From positions 1 to 44,089 of the forward strand of contig CAJKXC010000018.1 in NCBI GenBank assembly GCA_905203765.1: a stretch of 44,089 nt of DNA, written 5' to 3'. A program made the position numbers and the translations under genes. The stretch is from an uncultured Bacteroides sp. GTDB lineage: Bacteria > Bacteroidota > Bacteroidia > Bacteroidales > Bacteroidaceae. How positions within the stretch are numbered: the first letter of the stretch is position 1; every line of letters begins with the position of its first letter. Below are positions 34,795 to 43,372 of this stretch, piece after piece. The notes beneath the pieces were generated by a model. The model did not search any database, had not been told where the DNA came from, and saw only the letters and a list, made by a program, of their open reading frames with translations.

Positions 34795-36342
34795 ATGAAA
34801 GCAAAATATATTTTATCAAGTTTAATCCTTGTCGGTTGCGTCCTCTTTTCCTCTTGTGTGGATAATCTGGATATCAAGCAACACGGTGTAAGTACTTTCG
34901 ATGATTTCTATAAAACGGATGCAGAGGCGGAAGAAGCCATTATCGCTTGCTATAGTAACTGGAAAGCTACTTATGCGCCTGCATTCTGGTTGAAGAATCT
35001 TCTTTCGGACGATTGTTATGCGGGCGGTGAAAGCTGGACGGCTGCAAGTGCACAGTTGTTGTCGACTTATACGTTCGATTCGGACTTCTCTCATATCAAG
35101 ACACTCTACACAAATCTTTATAAAGTGATTTATGCGGCGAATATTGTATTGCAGTATGTTGGCGAGGATTCTGCAGTAAAACTTCGTGCGCGTGCAGAGG
35201 CAAAGGTGTTTCGTGCCATGTCTTATATAGAATTGATCAGTCTTTGGGGAACTCCGCCATTGGTAGACCATCCGCTGGCTTCAGGCGAGTACGCACAGGC
35301 CAATGGCAATACGGATGCTTTGTGGGCATTGGTCAATCAGGATTTGACGGATGCTGCCAATAGTGGCGACCTGGACGAGAAATCGGATGTCGACAAGTTT
35401 ACTTATCGCATCACCAAACAGTTTGCACAGGCTTTGTTGGGCAAGGCATATGTTTACCAGGAAAATTACAGTGCTGCTGCTACTGTGCTTGAAGATGTAA
35501 TAAAAAGCGGTAAGTATGAGTTGTACAGCGATTATGAGAATATTCAGACAACCAAAGGTGAGGCCAATAGCGAAAGCATGTTCGAGAGTAACTATGTTTA
35601 CGATGCCAATAATGCGACCGGCATCATGAGTGATATGATTTGGGTATACGTGCACTGGCGCGGCGATATGCTTTCTTTCAATGAACCTACCCAGGTTTAT
35701 TCTCATGGTGGCTGGGGATTTTTTAATCCGACTAAGGAAAGTTATGATGCATTTGTTGAGATGGGTGATATCTACCGGCTGAATGCTTCCATCAAAACAT
35801 ACGGGCAAATGGAAGATATGGGTATTTCATTGAATGCTTCTGTTGCATATATGTACGACAATGCCGGCTATTTCAGTTGGAAGTACCGTGTGTATGAAGA
35901 AGACGTTATCAACTATTATTGGTTGCGTTGTCCAAACAATACCCGCGTAATGCGCTATGCAGAGGTTCTATTGCTTGCTGCCGAAGCTAATTTGCAGGCA
36001 GGTAATGCTGCGAAAGCTGCCGAATACGTAAACAAAGTGCGTACCCGTGCTCAATTGCTGGCTTTAGGTAGTGTTTCAATGGATGATATCAAGAAAGAGA
36101 AACGCTTGGAGCTTTGGATGGAAGGTTGCCGTTATCAGGATTTAATCCGTTGGGGCGATGCGGCAACTGTGCTGGCTAAGAGAGGTCAGGAAAGACCGGC
36201 TCTTTATAAAGACGGTCGTGTAAGTTGGGATGAACAGAAGAATGCTTCCGTGGGCTTTAAGACCGGTAAGCACGAATTGCTTCCATTCCCTGCAACAGAA
36301 ATGAATGTTAATAAAAATATGACTCAGAATCCGGGTTGGTGA
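34795..36342 (+). CDS. SusD/RagB family glycan-binding lipoprotein (PUL2)
   Basis: 515 aa. Lipobox LFSSC (Cys21) is followed by VDNLDIKQHGVSTFDDFYKT, a typical SusD opening. SusD helices include AEAKVFRAMSYIELISLWGTPPLV (about 132-155), MRYAEVLLLAAEANLQAGN and KKEKRLELWMEGCRYQDLIRWGD. The C-terminus is LLPFPATEMNVNKNMTQNPGW, a family hallmark. It acts as the surface lid and binder for the adjacent SusC. Unlike PUL1, no separate IPT-type binding protein follows, which would suit a small-molecule or oligosaccharide target. Confidence 0.94.
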   Translation: MKAKYILSSLILVGCVLFSSCVDNLDIKQHGVSTFDDFYKTDAEAEEAIIACYSNWKATYAPAFWLKNLLSDDCYAGGESWTAASAQLLSTYTFDSDFSHIKTLYTNLYKVIYAANIVLQYVGEDSAVKLRARAEAKVFRAMSYIELISLWGTPPLVDHPLASGEYAQANGNTDALWALVNQDLTDAANSGDLDEKSDVDKFTYRITKQFAQALLGKAYVYQENYSAAATVLEDVIKSGKYELYSDYENIQTTKGEANSESMFESNYVYDANNATGIMSDMIWVYVHWRGDMLSFNEPTQVYSHGGWGFFNPTKESYDAFVEMGDIYRLNASIKTYGQMEDMGISLNASVAYMYDNAGYFSWKYRVYEEDVINYYWLRCPNNTRVMRYAEVLLLAAEANLQAGNAAKAAEYVNKVRTRAQLLALGSVSMDDIKKEKRLELWMEGCRYQDLIRWGDAATVLAKRGQERPALYKDGRVSWDEQKNASVGFKTGKHELLPFPATEMNVNKNMTQNPGW

Positions 36343-36377
36343 TGTGCGAACTGGTATTAATCAATAAATATGATATT

Positions 36378-37919
36378 ATGAATAAATTTAAATGCTTATT
36401 AATTTCAGGTCTTCTGACCGTGATGCCTGCCTGCATGCATGGGCAGAAAACGTCCAGTGAAGATTCTTCCAAGCCGCGTGTCATCATTACTTGTGACCCG
36501 GAACTCGATGATTTGAATTCTCTGATCCGCTTTTTGCTTTTCAGTACGGATTTCCGGGTAGAAGGATTGATTTATGCCAGCAGCCAGTTCCATTGGAAAG
36601 GCGACGGACACGGTACCAAGTGGTATGTGCCCGGACGGGAATATTCCCGTAACGGAATAGACTATCCACCGATGGAGAGCTGGCGTTGGGACCCGAATGA
36701 GCGTTTCATTGACGATGCGGTAGAGGCTTATGAGAAAGTATATCCCAATCTGAAAGTACACGACCCCTCTTATCCTACTCCCGAGTATTTGAAGTCGAAA
36801 GTACGTATCGGTAACATAGAGTTTGACGGAGATATCTCTAAGGACACTCCGGGATCGGAATTGATAAAGGCTGTGCTGCTCGATGACTGTACTGACCCTG
36901 TATTTGTCAATGCTTGGGGTGGTGCCAGCACCATTGCCCGTGCTTTGAAATCCATTCAGGACATTTATGAGCATACCGATGCGTGGAAAGGTATTAAGGA
37001 GAAAATAGCAAAGAAAGTAATCCTTTCCCTTTCGGGCGACCAGGACGATACTTATGCAAGATATATCAAACCTTTCTGGCCGGAACTCAGACAGATGGAA
37101 ATGGGTGGTATGACGGTCGGTCTGGCATACAATGCCCAATTGAGGGCGTCCAAAGAGAACCAGATATTCTATTCTCCGGAATGGATGCAGGAGAATATCC
37201 GCAGCAAAGGTCCGTTCGGTGAAATGTATCGTGTCTGGGGAGACGGTAAGCAGATGGTGAAAGGTGACAAATTCGACTTCTTCGGGTTGGCAGGTTATAC
37301 GGTCGATGAACTCAAGAAGCAGGGCTATGTCGTTTGGACAGGTGTGCAGCCGAAAGGTTCCTATCTGGCCGAAGGTGATACTTACTGTTATCTGAACTTG
37401 ATTGGTAATGGCCTTCGTGGTCATGAAGATCCTACTTACGGTGGTTGGTGCGGCGGTAGAACTGTCTTGCCGGATTCAGTCAAGAACCTTCCTCGTATGG
37501 AGCAGATGAAGTATAGGGCTGAACATTATCCTTTACCCGATTTTACAGCTCCGGTAATGAATGGTATGGCTGCCCGCTTCAAGTGGTCGGTTACTCCGAA
37601 TTATGCTGATGCGAATCATGAGCCGGTTATTGACGGGGCTCTTGCCATGACAGGAAAGCCGGGTGAGACATTGAAGCTGAAATATAAAGTAACGGATCCC
37701 GATAAGAATGAGGTTACTATTAAATGGTGGCAGTATGTGTCAGCCTGTACCTATAACGGAAAGGTTGCTGTGGATAATCCGGCTGCTGCCAATACAACCT
37801 TCACCATTCCTGCCGATGCCAAACCGGGTGATACGATTCACCTGATACTGGAAGCTACGGATAACGGTACGCCTCAGATGAACCGTTATCACCGCCTGAT
37901 TATCACAGTAGCTGAATGA
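36378..37919 (+). CDS. Secreted DUF1593 (nucleoside-hydrolase-like fold) protein, candidate furanosidase
   Basis: 513 aa from the Met at 36378, where a signal peptide begins (MNKFKCLLISGLL); an in-frame Met at 36336 would add 14 residues. A possible lipobox MPAC gives Cys19. The main domain resembles DUF1593/Sde0182: VIITCDPELDDLNSLIRF (about 35-52) corresponds to the calcium and sugar-binding DxDxxxDD motif of nucleoside hydrolases, with the first Asp replaced by Thr38. NAWGGASTIARAL (about 180) resembles the family's second ligand loop. A C-terminal Ig-like domain (about 405-513) follows. Nucleoside hydrolases cleave ribofuranosyl bonds, so a secreted relative in an apiose locus may release apiofuranose (inference). 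It lies 35 nt after SusD. Confidence 0.8.
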   Translation: MNKFKCLLISGLLTVMPACMHGQKTSSEDSSKPRVIITCDPELDDLNSLIRFLLFSTDFRVEGLIYASSQFHWKGDGHGTKWYVPGREYSRNGIDYPPMESWRWDPNERFIDDAVEAYEKVYPNLKVHDPSYPTPEYLKSKVRIGNIEFDGDISKDTPGSELIKAVLLDDCTDPVFVNAWGGASTIARALKSIQDIYEHTDAWKGIKEKIAKKVILSLSGDQDDTYARYIKPFWPELRQMEMGGMTVGLAYNAQLRASKENQIFYSPEWMQENIRSKGPFGEMYRVWGDGKQMVKGDKFDFFGLAGYTVDELKKQGYVVWTGVQPKGSYLAEGDTYCYLNLIGNGLRGHEDPTYGGWCGGRTVLPDSVKNLPRMEQMKYRAEHYPLPDFTAPVMNGMAARFKWSVTPNYADANHEPVIDGALAMTGKPGETLKLKYKVTDPDKNEVTIKWWQYVSACTYNGKVAVDNPAAANTTFTIPADAKPGDTIHLILEATDNGTPQMNRYHRLIITVAE

Positions 37920-37952
37920 TTTTAAAAATGAACTTTAATATAGAATACTAAA

Positions 37953-39152
37953 ATGAAAAAGATTTTATTAGCAGCATTGTTCGTGGCAACTTGTGGATTG
38001 CAAGTATCCGCTCAGCAGAATCTGTTTGTTGCACAAGACCTCAAGTCTGCAATTGTAAACAATGATAATACAGTGACCTTCAATTTCAAAGCTCCCGACG
38101 CCAGGAAAGTGCAAATAGCAGGTGACTTTGCCGAGAAAGCAGAAGGACAACACATTGGCGGTATGGTAGGTGCCGGTCTGATTGATATGACAAAAAATGC
38201 CGAAGGTATTTGGACTTATACTACCAAGCCGTTGGAATCCGAACTTTACAGTTATGAATTTATGGTAGACGGGGTGCCTACTATCGATCCGAACAATGTG
38301 TATGTCTATCGTGACTTTGCCACAGTGAGCAATGTATTCATTGTCGGTAATGGCCCGGCTGATTTATATAAAGTGAATAAGGTGCCTCACGGTACGCTGT
38401 CTCATCGCTGGTATCATTCGGACGGCTTGAATACGGACCGTCGTATCAATATTTATACTCCGGCCGGGTATGAACAGTCCGGTGATAAGAAGTATCCGGT
38501 TCTTTATTTGCTGCATGGTATGGGTGGCGATGAAGACGAATGGACTACCTTTGGCCGTGCAACGCAGATTCTTGATAATCTGATTGCCCAGGGTAAAGCG
38601 GTTCCCATGATTCTCGTTATGCCTAACGGGCATGCTGCTATGGAAGCGGCGCCGGGTGAAAGCAGCCTGGGTTATTACAAGCCTTATCACATGACCAATG
38701 GTACGATGGATGGCGCTTTTGAAACCTATTTCCCCGAAATCATCAAGTTCGTGGAAAGTAACTATCGTGTACAGGCAGACAAAGCACACCGTGCCATTGC
38801 CGGTCTTTCAATGGGTGGTTTCCATTCGGCTAATATATCATTGAATTATCCCGATATGTTCGATTATGTGGGACTATTCTCGGCTGCGCTCAATGTGCAG
38901 AGAACAGAGCAAAAGAACAGTCCTGTTTATCAGGATATGGATAAGAAGCTGGCTGTCCAGTTTAAGAATGCTCCCAAACTTTATTGGCTGGGAATCGGCA
39001 AAGACGACTTCCTCTATAAAAACAATGCAGCTTATCGTGCCGACTTGGATAAGAAGGGATATAAGTATGAGTTTATGGAGACTCCCGGCGGGCATGTATG
39101 GACTTGTTGGCGTACTTATCTCTCTGTGTTTGCCCCGAAGTTGTTCAAATAA
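37953..39152 (+). CDS. CE1-like carbohydrate esterase with N-terminal E-set domain
   Basis: 399 aa, secreted (signal peptide about 1-20, ending QVSA). An early-set/CBM48-like beta-sandwich (about 25-130; VTFNFKAPDARKVQIAGDF) precedes an alpha/beta-hydrolase of the esterase D/feruloyl esterase type (about 150-399). YPVLYLLHGMGGDEDEW carries the oxyanion region, AGLSMGGFHS the nucleophile Ser286, and ETPGGHVWTCW the catalytic His. Members remove ferulate, acetate or other acyl groups from plant glycans and glycosides. In this locus it could deacylate the incoming glycoside before GH3 acts (inference). Gaps are 33 nt to DUF1593 and 13 nt to GH3. Confidence 0.85.
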   Translation: MKKILLAALFVATCGLQVSAQQNLFVAQDLKSAIVNNDNTVTFNFKAPDARKVQIAGDFAEKAEGQHIGGMVGAGLIDMTKNAEGIWTYTTKPLESELYSYEFMVDGVPTIDPNNVYVYRDFATVSNVFIVGNGPADLYKVNKVPHGTLSHRWYHSDGLNTDRRINIYTPAGYEQSGDKKYPVLYLLHGMGGDEDEWTTFGRATQILDNLIAQGKAVPMILVMPNGHAAMEAAPGESSLGYYKPYHMTNGTMDGAFETYFPEIIKFVESNYRVQADKAHRAIAGLSMGGFHSANISLNYPDMFDYVGLFSAALNVQRTEQKNSPVYQDMDKKLAVQFKNAPKLYWLGIGKDDFLYKNNAAYRADLDKKGYKYEFMETPGGHVWTCWRTYLSVFAPKLFK

Positions 39153-39165
39153 AACAGATTAGACC

Positions 39166-41502
39166 ATGAAAAGACAATTCTTTTATATGTTGCTGACCGC
39201 AGGCGTGCTGAGCGCTTGCGGTCCGGGCACTCCTCAATTAGGCAAGGCTTCTGTCGATGAGGTCATCGGAGCTATGACACTGGAGGAAAAAGCCCATTTG
39301 GTTATCGGTACCGGAATGGCGGGGACTTCGGGTGACAGTACGGTTATCGGTACTACTAAAAAAATGGTTCCGGGAGCTGCGGGTACTACTTATCCGATAC
39401 CGCGTCTGGGAATCCCCGCCATTGTATTGGCAGACGGCCCTGCTGGCTTGCGTATAGATCCTACGCGTGAGGGTGATTCTGCCACTTATTATTGCACGCA
39501 TTTTCCCATCGGTACTTTGCTTGCTTCCACTTGGAACCAGGAGCTGGTAGAAGAAGTGGGCAAGTCGATTGGTAATGAGGTGCTTGAATATGGTGCGGAT
39601 GTGCTGTTGGCTCCTGCCTTGAATATTCACCGTAATCCATTGTGCGGACGTAACTTTGAATATTATTCCGAGGACCCGCTTGTTGCCGGTAAGATAGCTG
39701 CTGCTTACGTGCGCGGGGTGCAGAGTAATGGGGTCGGTACTTCCATCAAGCATTTTGCTGTCAACAACCAGGAAACCAACCGGAATGCCAATGATGCCCG
39801 CATTACTCCCCGTGCTTTGCGTGAGATTTATCTGAAAGGCTTTGAAATAGCTGTGAAGGAGTCTGAACCGTGGACCGTGATGTCTTCCTATAATTATATA
39901 AACGGTACTTATGCTTCTGAAAACACAGATTTGCTGACTACCTTGCTCCGTGATGAATGGGGCTTCCGGGGAATGGTGATGACCGACTGGTTTGGTGGAA
40001 AGGATGCTGTGGCACAGATGATAGCCGGTAATGATATGCTCCAACCGGGCAGGACTACGCAGTATGATATGATTATTGAAGGAGTAAAGTCCGGTAAACT
40101 GGATGAGTCCGTACTCGATCGTAATGTAAAACGCGTTCTCGAACTGATTCTTCAAAGCCCTCACTTCAAGGGATATAAATACTCTGATAAACCCGATTTG
40201 AAAGCTCATGCTGCTGTTACCCGCCAATCGGCAACAGAAGGAATGGTATTGCTGAAGAATGATAACGGAGCTTTGCCCTTAGAAAGTAGTATCAAGAATA
40301 TCGCTCTTTTTGGCTGTACTTCTTACGACTTTATAGCCGGAGGTACCGGTTCGGGCAATGTAAACCGCGCTTATACGGTTTCACTGCTGGATGGCTTGAA
40401 GAATGCAGGCTATCAGATAGATGAATCTTTGAAGAATACCTATGAGCAGCATATCGCAGCCGAAAATAAGAAGAATGCTCCTGATCCGTCTCAGGCATTC
40501 TCCAGATTTATGCCTATACCACGTCCGACGGAGATTGTGCCTTCGGCTGCGGCCTTGGCAGAGCAGGTTGCCAAATCGGATGTTGCTTTGGTCACTTTGG
40601 GACGTACTTCCGGTGAATTTGTAGATCGTAAGGTCAGTGACTTTGAATTGAGTAAGGAAGAGTATGGGATGTTACAGTCTGTATGTAAGGCTTTCCATGC
40701 TGCCGGTAAGAAGGTGATTGTGACTTTGAATATCGGTGGTGTTATAGAAACGGCTTCATGGAAGAATCTTCCGGATGCCATTTTGCTTGCGTGGCAGGCT
40801 GGCCAGGAAGGTGGAAACAGTGTCACTGACGTGTTGAGCGGTAAGGTGTCTCCGTCGGGCAAGTTGCCAATGACTTTCCCGGACAAGCTGATGGATGCCG
40901 CCTCTTCTGTCAACTTCCCGATGGATGCCCAGGCTGATACGGACGTAAGAAACAAAGGAGAGAAAAAGTCTGCAGTGAAGAATGTAGACTATACCAATTA
41001 TGAAGAAGACATCTTTGTAGGCTACCGTTATTTCGACAGTTTTGGCAAGCAGGTGTCTTATCCTTTCGGCTATGGTCTTTCTTATACCACATTCGAGTAT
41101 GCCAACCCGGCTGTCAAGGCTGATAACGGGATATATACCTTGTCGGTCGACGTGAAGAATACCGGCAAATTTGCAGGAAAGGAAGTGGTACAGCTTTATG
41201 TCTCTGCTCCGAACAGTGCCGGAATGAACAAGCCCGATAAGGAACTCAAAGCCTTTGCCAAGACCCGGGAATTGCAACCGGGCGAAGCGGCTACCGTTAC
41301 CCTGGTTATAAAAGCAGCCGACCTTGCTTCTTATGATGAGGCTTCTTCTTCGTGGGTGGTGGATGCCGGTACATATAAATTCCAGATTGGTGCTTCTTCA
41401 CGCGATATCAAAGCAGTGCTTAATGCCGATGTGGCTGCAGTTTCAGAGAAGACAAATGATATCCTGAAGCCGCAGGAGCCCGTCAGTACATTGAAACGCT
41501 GA
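39166..41502 (+). CDS. Glycoside hydrolase family 3 beta-glucosidase-type lipoprotein
   Basis: 778 aa. Lipobox VLSAC (Cys18) indicates membrane anchoring. The GH3 N-terminal barrel (about 28-330) shows ADGPAGLRID, GRNFEYYSEDP, SIKHFAVNNQETNRN and the nucleophile motif MVMTDWFGG (Asp274). The GH3 C-terminal domain (about 370-620) and a fibronectin-III-like domain (about 690-770) follow. The overall architecture is that of beta-glucosidases, including forms acting on plant glycosides. It ends the ten-gene run and is followed by a likely terminator (41588-41621). Aglycone and linkage preference cannot be told from sequence. Confidence 0.92.
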   Translation: MKRQFFYMLLTAGVLSACGPGTPQLGKASVDEVIGAMTLEEKAHLVIGTGMAGTSGDSTVIGTTKKMVPGAAGTTYPIPRLGIPAIVLADGPAGLRIDPTREGDSATYYCTHFPIGTLLASTWNQELVEEVGKSIGNEVLEYGADVLLAPALNIHRNPLCGRNFEYYSEDPLVAGKIAAAYVRGVQSNGVGTSIKHFAVNNQETNRNANDARITPRALREIYLKGFEIAVKESEPWTVMSSYNYINGTYASENTDLLTTLLRDEWGFRGMVMTDWFGGKDAVAQMIAGNDMLQPGRTTQYDMIIEGVKSGKLDESVLDRNVKRVLELILQSPHFKGYKYSDKPDLKAHAAVTRQSATEGMVLLKNDNGALPLESSIKNIALFGCTSYDFIAGGTGSGNVNRAYTVSLLDGLKNAGYQIDESLKNTYEQHIAAENKKNAPDPSQAFSRFMPIPRPTEIVPSAAALAEQVAKSDVALVTLGRTSGEFVDRKVSDFELSKEEYGMLQSVCKAFHAAGKKVIVTLNIGGVIETASWKNLPDAILLAWQAGQEGGNSVTDVLSGKVSPSGKLPMTFPDKLMDAASSVNFPMDAQADTDVRNKGEKKSAVKNVDYTNYEEDIFVGYRYFDSFGKQVSYPFGYGLSYTTFEYANPAVKADNGIYTLSVDVKNTGKFAGKEVVQLYVSAPNSAGMNKPDKELKAFAKTRELQPGEAATVTLVIKAADLASYDEASSSWVVDAGTYKFQIGASSRDIKAVLNADVAAVSEKTNDILKPQEPVSTLKR

Positions 41503-41534
41503 AATATACTGCATAATTCAATTCTTAGTTGTGT

Positions 41535-41591
41535 TTAGGTTGGTTAGTTCCGATTAGGTAAATTAGTAGTGATTAGGTTAATGAAAGAGAA
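41535..41591. repeat. Three 19-nt-phased TTAGGT repeats after GH3
   Basis: TTAGGT occurs at 41535, 41554 and 41573, exactly 19 nt apart. The first two units also share ttagt and a final ga. They lie in the 251-nt gap between the GH3 gene and glyS. The function is unknown; it may be a small decayed tandem duplication. Confidence 0.45.
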
Positions 41592-41621
41592 GCTGCTCCT
41601 ATTTAAGGGGTGGCTTCTTTT
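41588..41621 (+). terminator. Rho-independent-type terminator at the end of PUL2
   Basis: AGAAGCTGCTCC (41588-41599) pairs along its full 12 positions, three of them G-U wobbles, with GGGGTGGCTTCT (41607-41618). The stem closes on a 7-nt loop and runs into TTTT. Confidence 0.7.
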
Positions 41622-41693
41622 GATAAAGGTAATGATAGTCGTAGTAATAAGATAAATTAATACCCGCTATGTCCTACTTATGATATAAATGCC

Positions 41694-41701
41694 TATCTTT
41701 G
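41694..41701 (+). promoter_or_regulatory. -7 element upstream of glyS
   Basis: TATCTTTG fits the Bacteroidota -7 consensus, 52 nt before the glyS ATG and after the PUL2 terminator. No matching -33 TTTG is seen at the right distance. Confidence 0.55.
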
Positions 41702-41753
41702 TGGCGCTTTTTAACTGAAAAAAAGAATCAAATTAATTTAGATACAACAAGAA

Positions 41754-43295
41754 ATGGCACAAGAAGACGTTTTTAAGAAACTCGTATCACACTGCAAGGA
41801 ATATGGTTTTGTGTTCCCTTCCAGCGACATTTACGACGGACTGGGAGCCGTATACGACTACGGCCAAATGGGTGTGGAATTGAAAAACAACATCAAACAA
41901 TACTGGTGGCAGAGCATGGTGCTGCTGCACGAAAACATAGTAGGCATTGACTCGGCTATCTTTATGCACCCCACCATCTGGAAGGCAAGCGGACACGTAG
42001 ATGCATTCAATGACCCATTGATTGACAACCGCGACTCCAAGAAACGCTATCGTGCCGATGTATTGATAGAAGACCAACTCGCCAAATACGACGACAAGAT
42101 AAATAAAGAAGTTGCCAAAGCTGCCAAACGTTTCGGTGAGGCTTTTGACGAAGCACAGTTCCGCAGTACCAACGGACGCGTACTGGAACACCAGGCTAAG
42201 CGCGACGCACTGCACGAACGTTTTGCAAAGGCATTGAACGATAATAACCTTGACGAACTCCGCCAGATTATCATTGACGAAGAAATCGTCTGCCCCATCA
42301 GCGGGACCAAGAACTGGACGGAAGTACGTCAGTTCAACCTGATGTTCTCTACCGAGATGGGTTCTACCTCAGATGGTGCGATGAAGATTTACCTGCGTCC
42401 AGAGACTGCACAGGGTATCTTCGTAAACTATCTGAACGTGCAGAAGACCGGTCGTATGAAGATTCCTTTCGGTATCGCACAAATCGGTAAGGCTTTCCGT
42501 AACGAAATCGTAGCCCGCCAGTTCATCTTCCGTATGCGCGAGTTCGAGCAGATGGAAATGCAGTTCTTCGTAAAACCGGGAACGGAACTCGACTGGTTCA
42601 AGACCTGGAAGGAAACCCGCCTGAAATGGCACAAAGCACTGGGATTCGGTGACGACCATTACCGTTTCCACGACCACGATAAGTTGGCTCACTATGCCAA
42701 TGCCGCTACCGACATCGAATTCCTGATGCCCTTCGGCTTCAAGGAAGTGGAAGGTATCCATAGCCGTACGAACTTCGACTTGTCTCAGCACGAGAAGTTC
42801 TCCGGCAAGAACATCAAGTACTTCGACCCGGAAACCAACGAAAGCTACACTCCGTACGTCATCGAGACAAGTATCGGTGTAGACCGTATGTTCCTCAGCA
42901 TCATGTCGGCTTCGTATTGCGAAGAGCAGTTGGAGAACGGTGAAAGCCGCGTTGTCCTGAAGTTGCCTGCTGCGCTGGCTCCGGTGAAATTGGCTGTGAT
43001 GCCGTTGGTAAAGAAAGACGGTCTGCCTGAAAAGGCTCGCGAAATCATCGACAACTTGAAGTTCCACTTCCACTGCCAGTACGATGAAAAGGATTCTATC
43101 GGTAAGCGTTACCGCCGTCAGGATGCCATCGGTACTCCGTTCTGCGTAACCGTAGACCATCAGACACTGGAAGATAACTGCGTGACACTGCGTAATCGTG
43201 ACACGATGCAACAGGAGCGTGTAGCTATCTCCGAACTGAATAATATCATTGCAGACCGTGTAAGCATTACATCGGTGCTGAAGACGCTGCAATAA
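41754..43295 (+). CDS. glyS: Glycyl-tRNA synthetase (eukaryote-like, single-chain alpha2 type)
   Basis: 513 aa class II synthetase that charges tRNA-Gly. The N-terminal catalytic start GFVFPSSDIYDGLGAVYDYG is typical. The catalytic core continues with AMKIYLRPETAQGIFVNYLN, motif 2 RNEIVARQFIFRMREFEQME and motif 3 ETSIGVDRMFLSIM. The C-terminal anticodon-binding domain (about 405-513) has APVKLAVMPLVKKDG and IGTPFCVTVDHQTLED. Length and motifs match the homodimeric form, not the alpha2beta2 GlyQ/GlyS form of proteobacteria. It precedes an FKBP-like lipoprotein gene. Confidence 0.96.
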   Translation: MAQEDVFKKLVSHCKEYGFVFPSSDIYDGLGAVYDYGQMGVELKNNIKQYWWQSMVLLHENIVGIDSAIFMHPTIWKASGHVDAFNDPLIDNRDSKKRYRADVLIEDQLAKYDDKINKEVAKAAKRFGEAFDEAQFRSTNGRVLEHQAKRDALHERFAKALNDNNLDELRQIIIDEEIVCPISGTKNWTEVRQFNLMFSTEMGSTSDGAMKIYLRPETAQGIFVNYLNVQKTGRMKIPFGIAQIGKAFRNEIVARQFIFRMREFEQMEMQFFVKPGTELDWFKTWKETRLKWHKALGFGDDHYRFHDHDKLAHYANAATDIEFLMPFGFKEVEGIHSRTNFDLSQHEKFSGKNIKYFDPETNESYTPYVIETSIGVDRMFLSIMSASYCEEQLENGESRVVLKLPAALAPVKLAVMPLVKKDGLPEKAREIIDNLKFHFHCQYDEKDSIGKRYRRQDAIGTPFCVTVDHQTLEDNCVTLRNRDTMQQERVAISELNNIIADRVSITSVLKTLQ

Positions 43296-43303
43296 TATAC
43301 AAA

Positions 43304-43338
43304 CCTGGCTATGTCCTGTCATTCAGAGCATAGCCCGG
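43304..43338 (+). other. Stem-loop between glyS and the FKBP-like gene
   Basis: cctggctatg (43304-43313) pairs with catagcccgg (43329-43338) with one internal mismatch around a 15-nt loop. No T-run follows, so it is probably a weak or intercistronic hairpin rather than a full terminator. Confidence 0.45.
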
Positions 43339-43372
43339 TCGATAAAAGTAAATACTATAATAATTGAATTGA

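Noticed and set aside
31679..41502. Part of an RG-II degradation locus
   Set aside because: None of the many RG-II-specific hydrolase families or GH140 is seen; only DUF1593, a CE1-like esterase and GH3 accompany the SusC/D pair.
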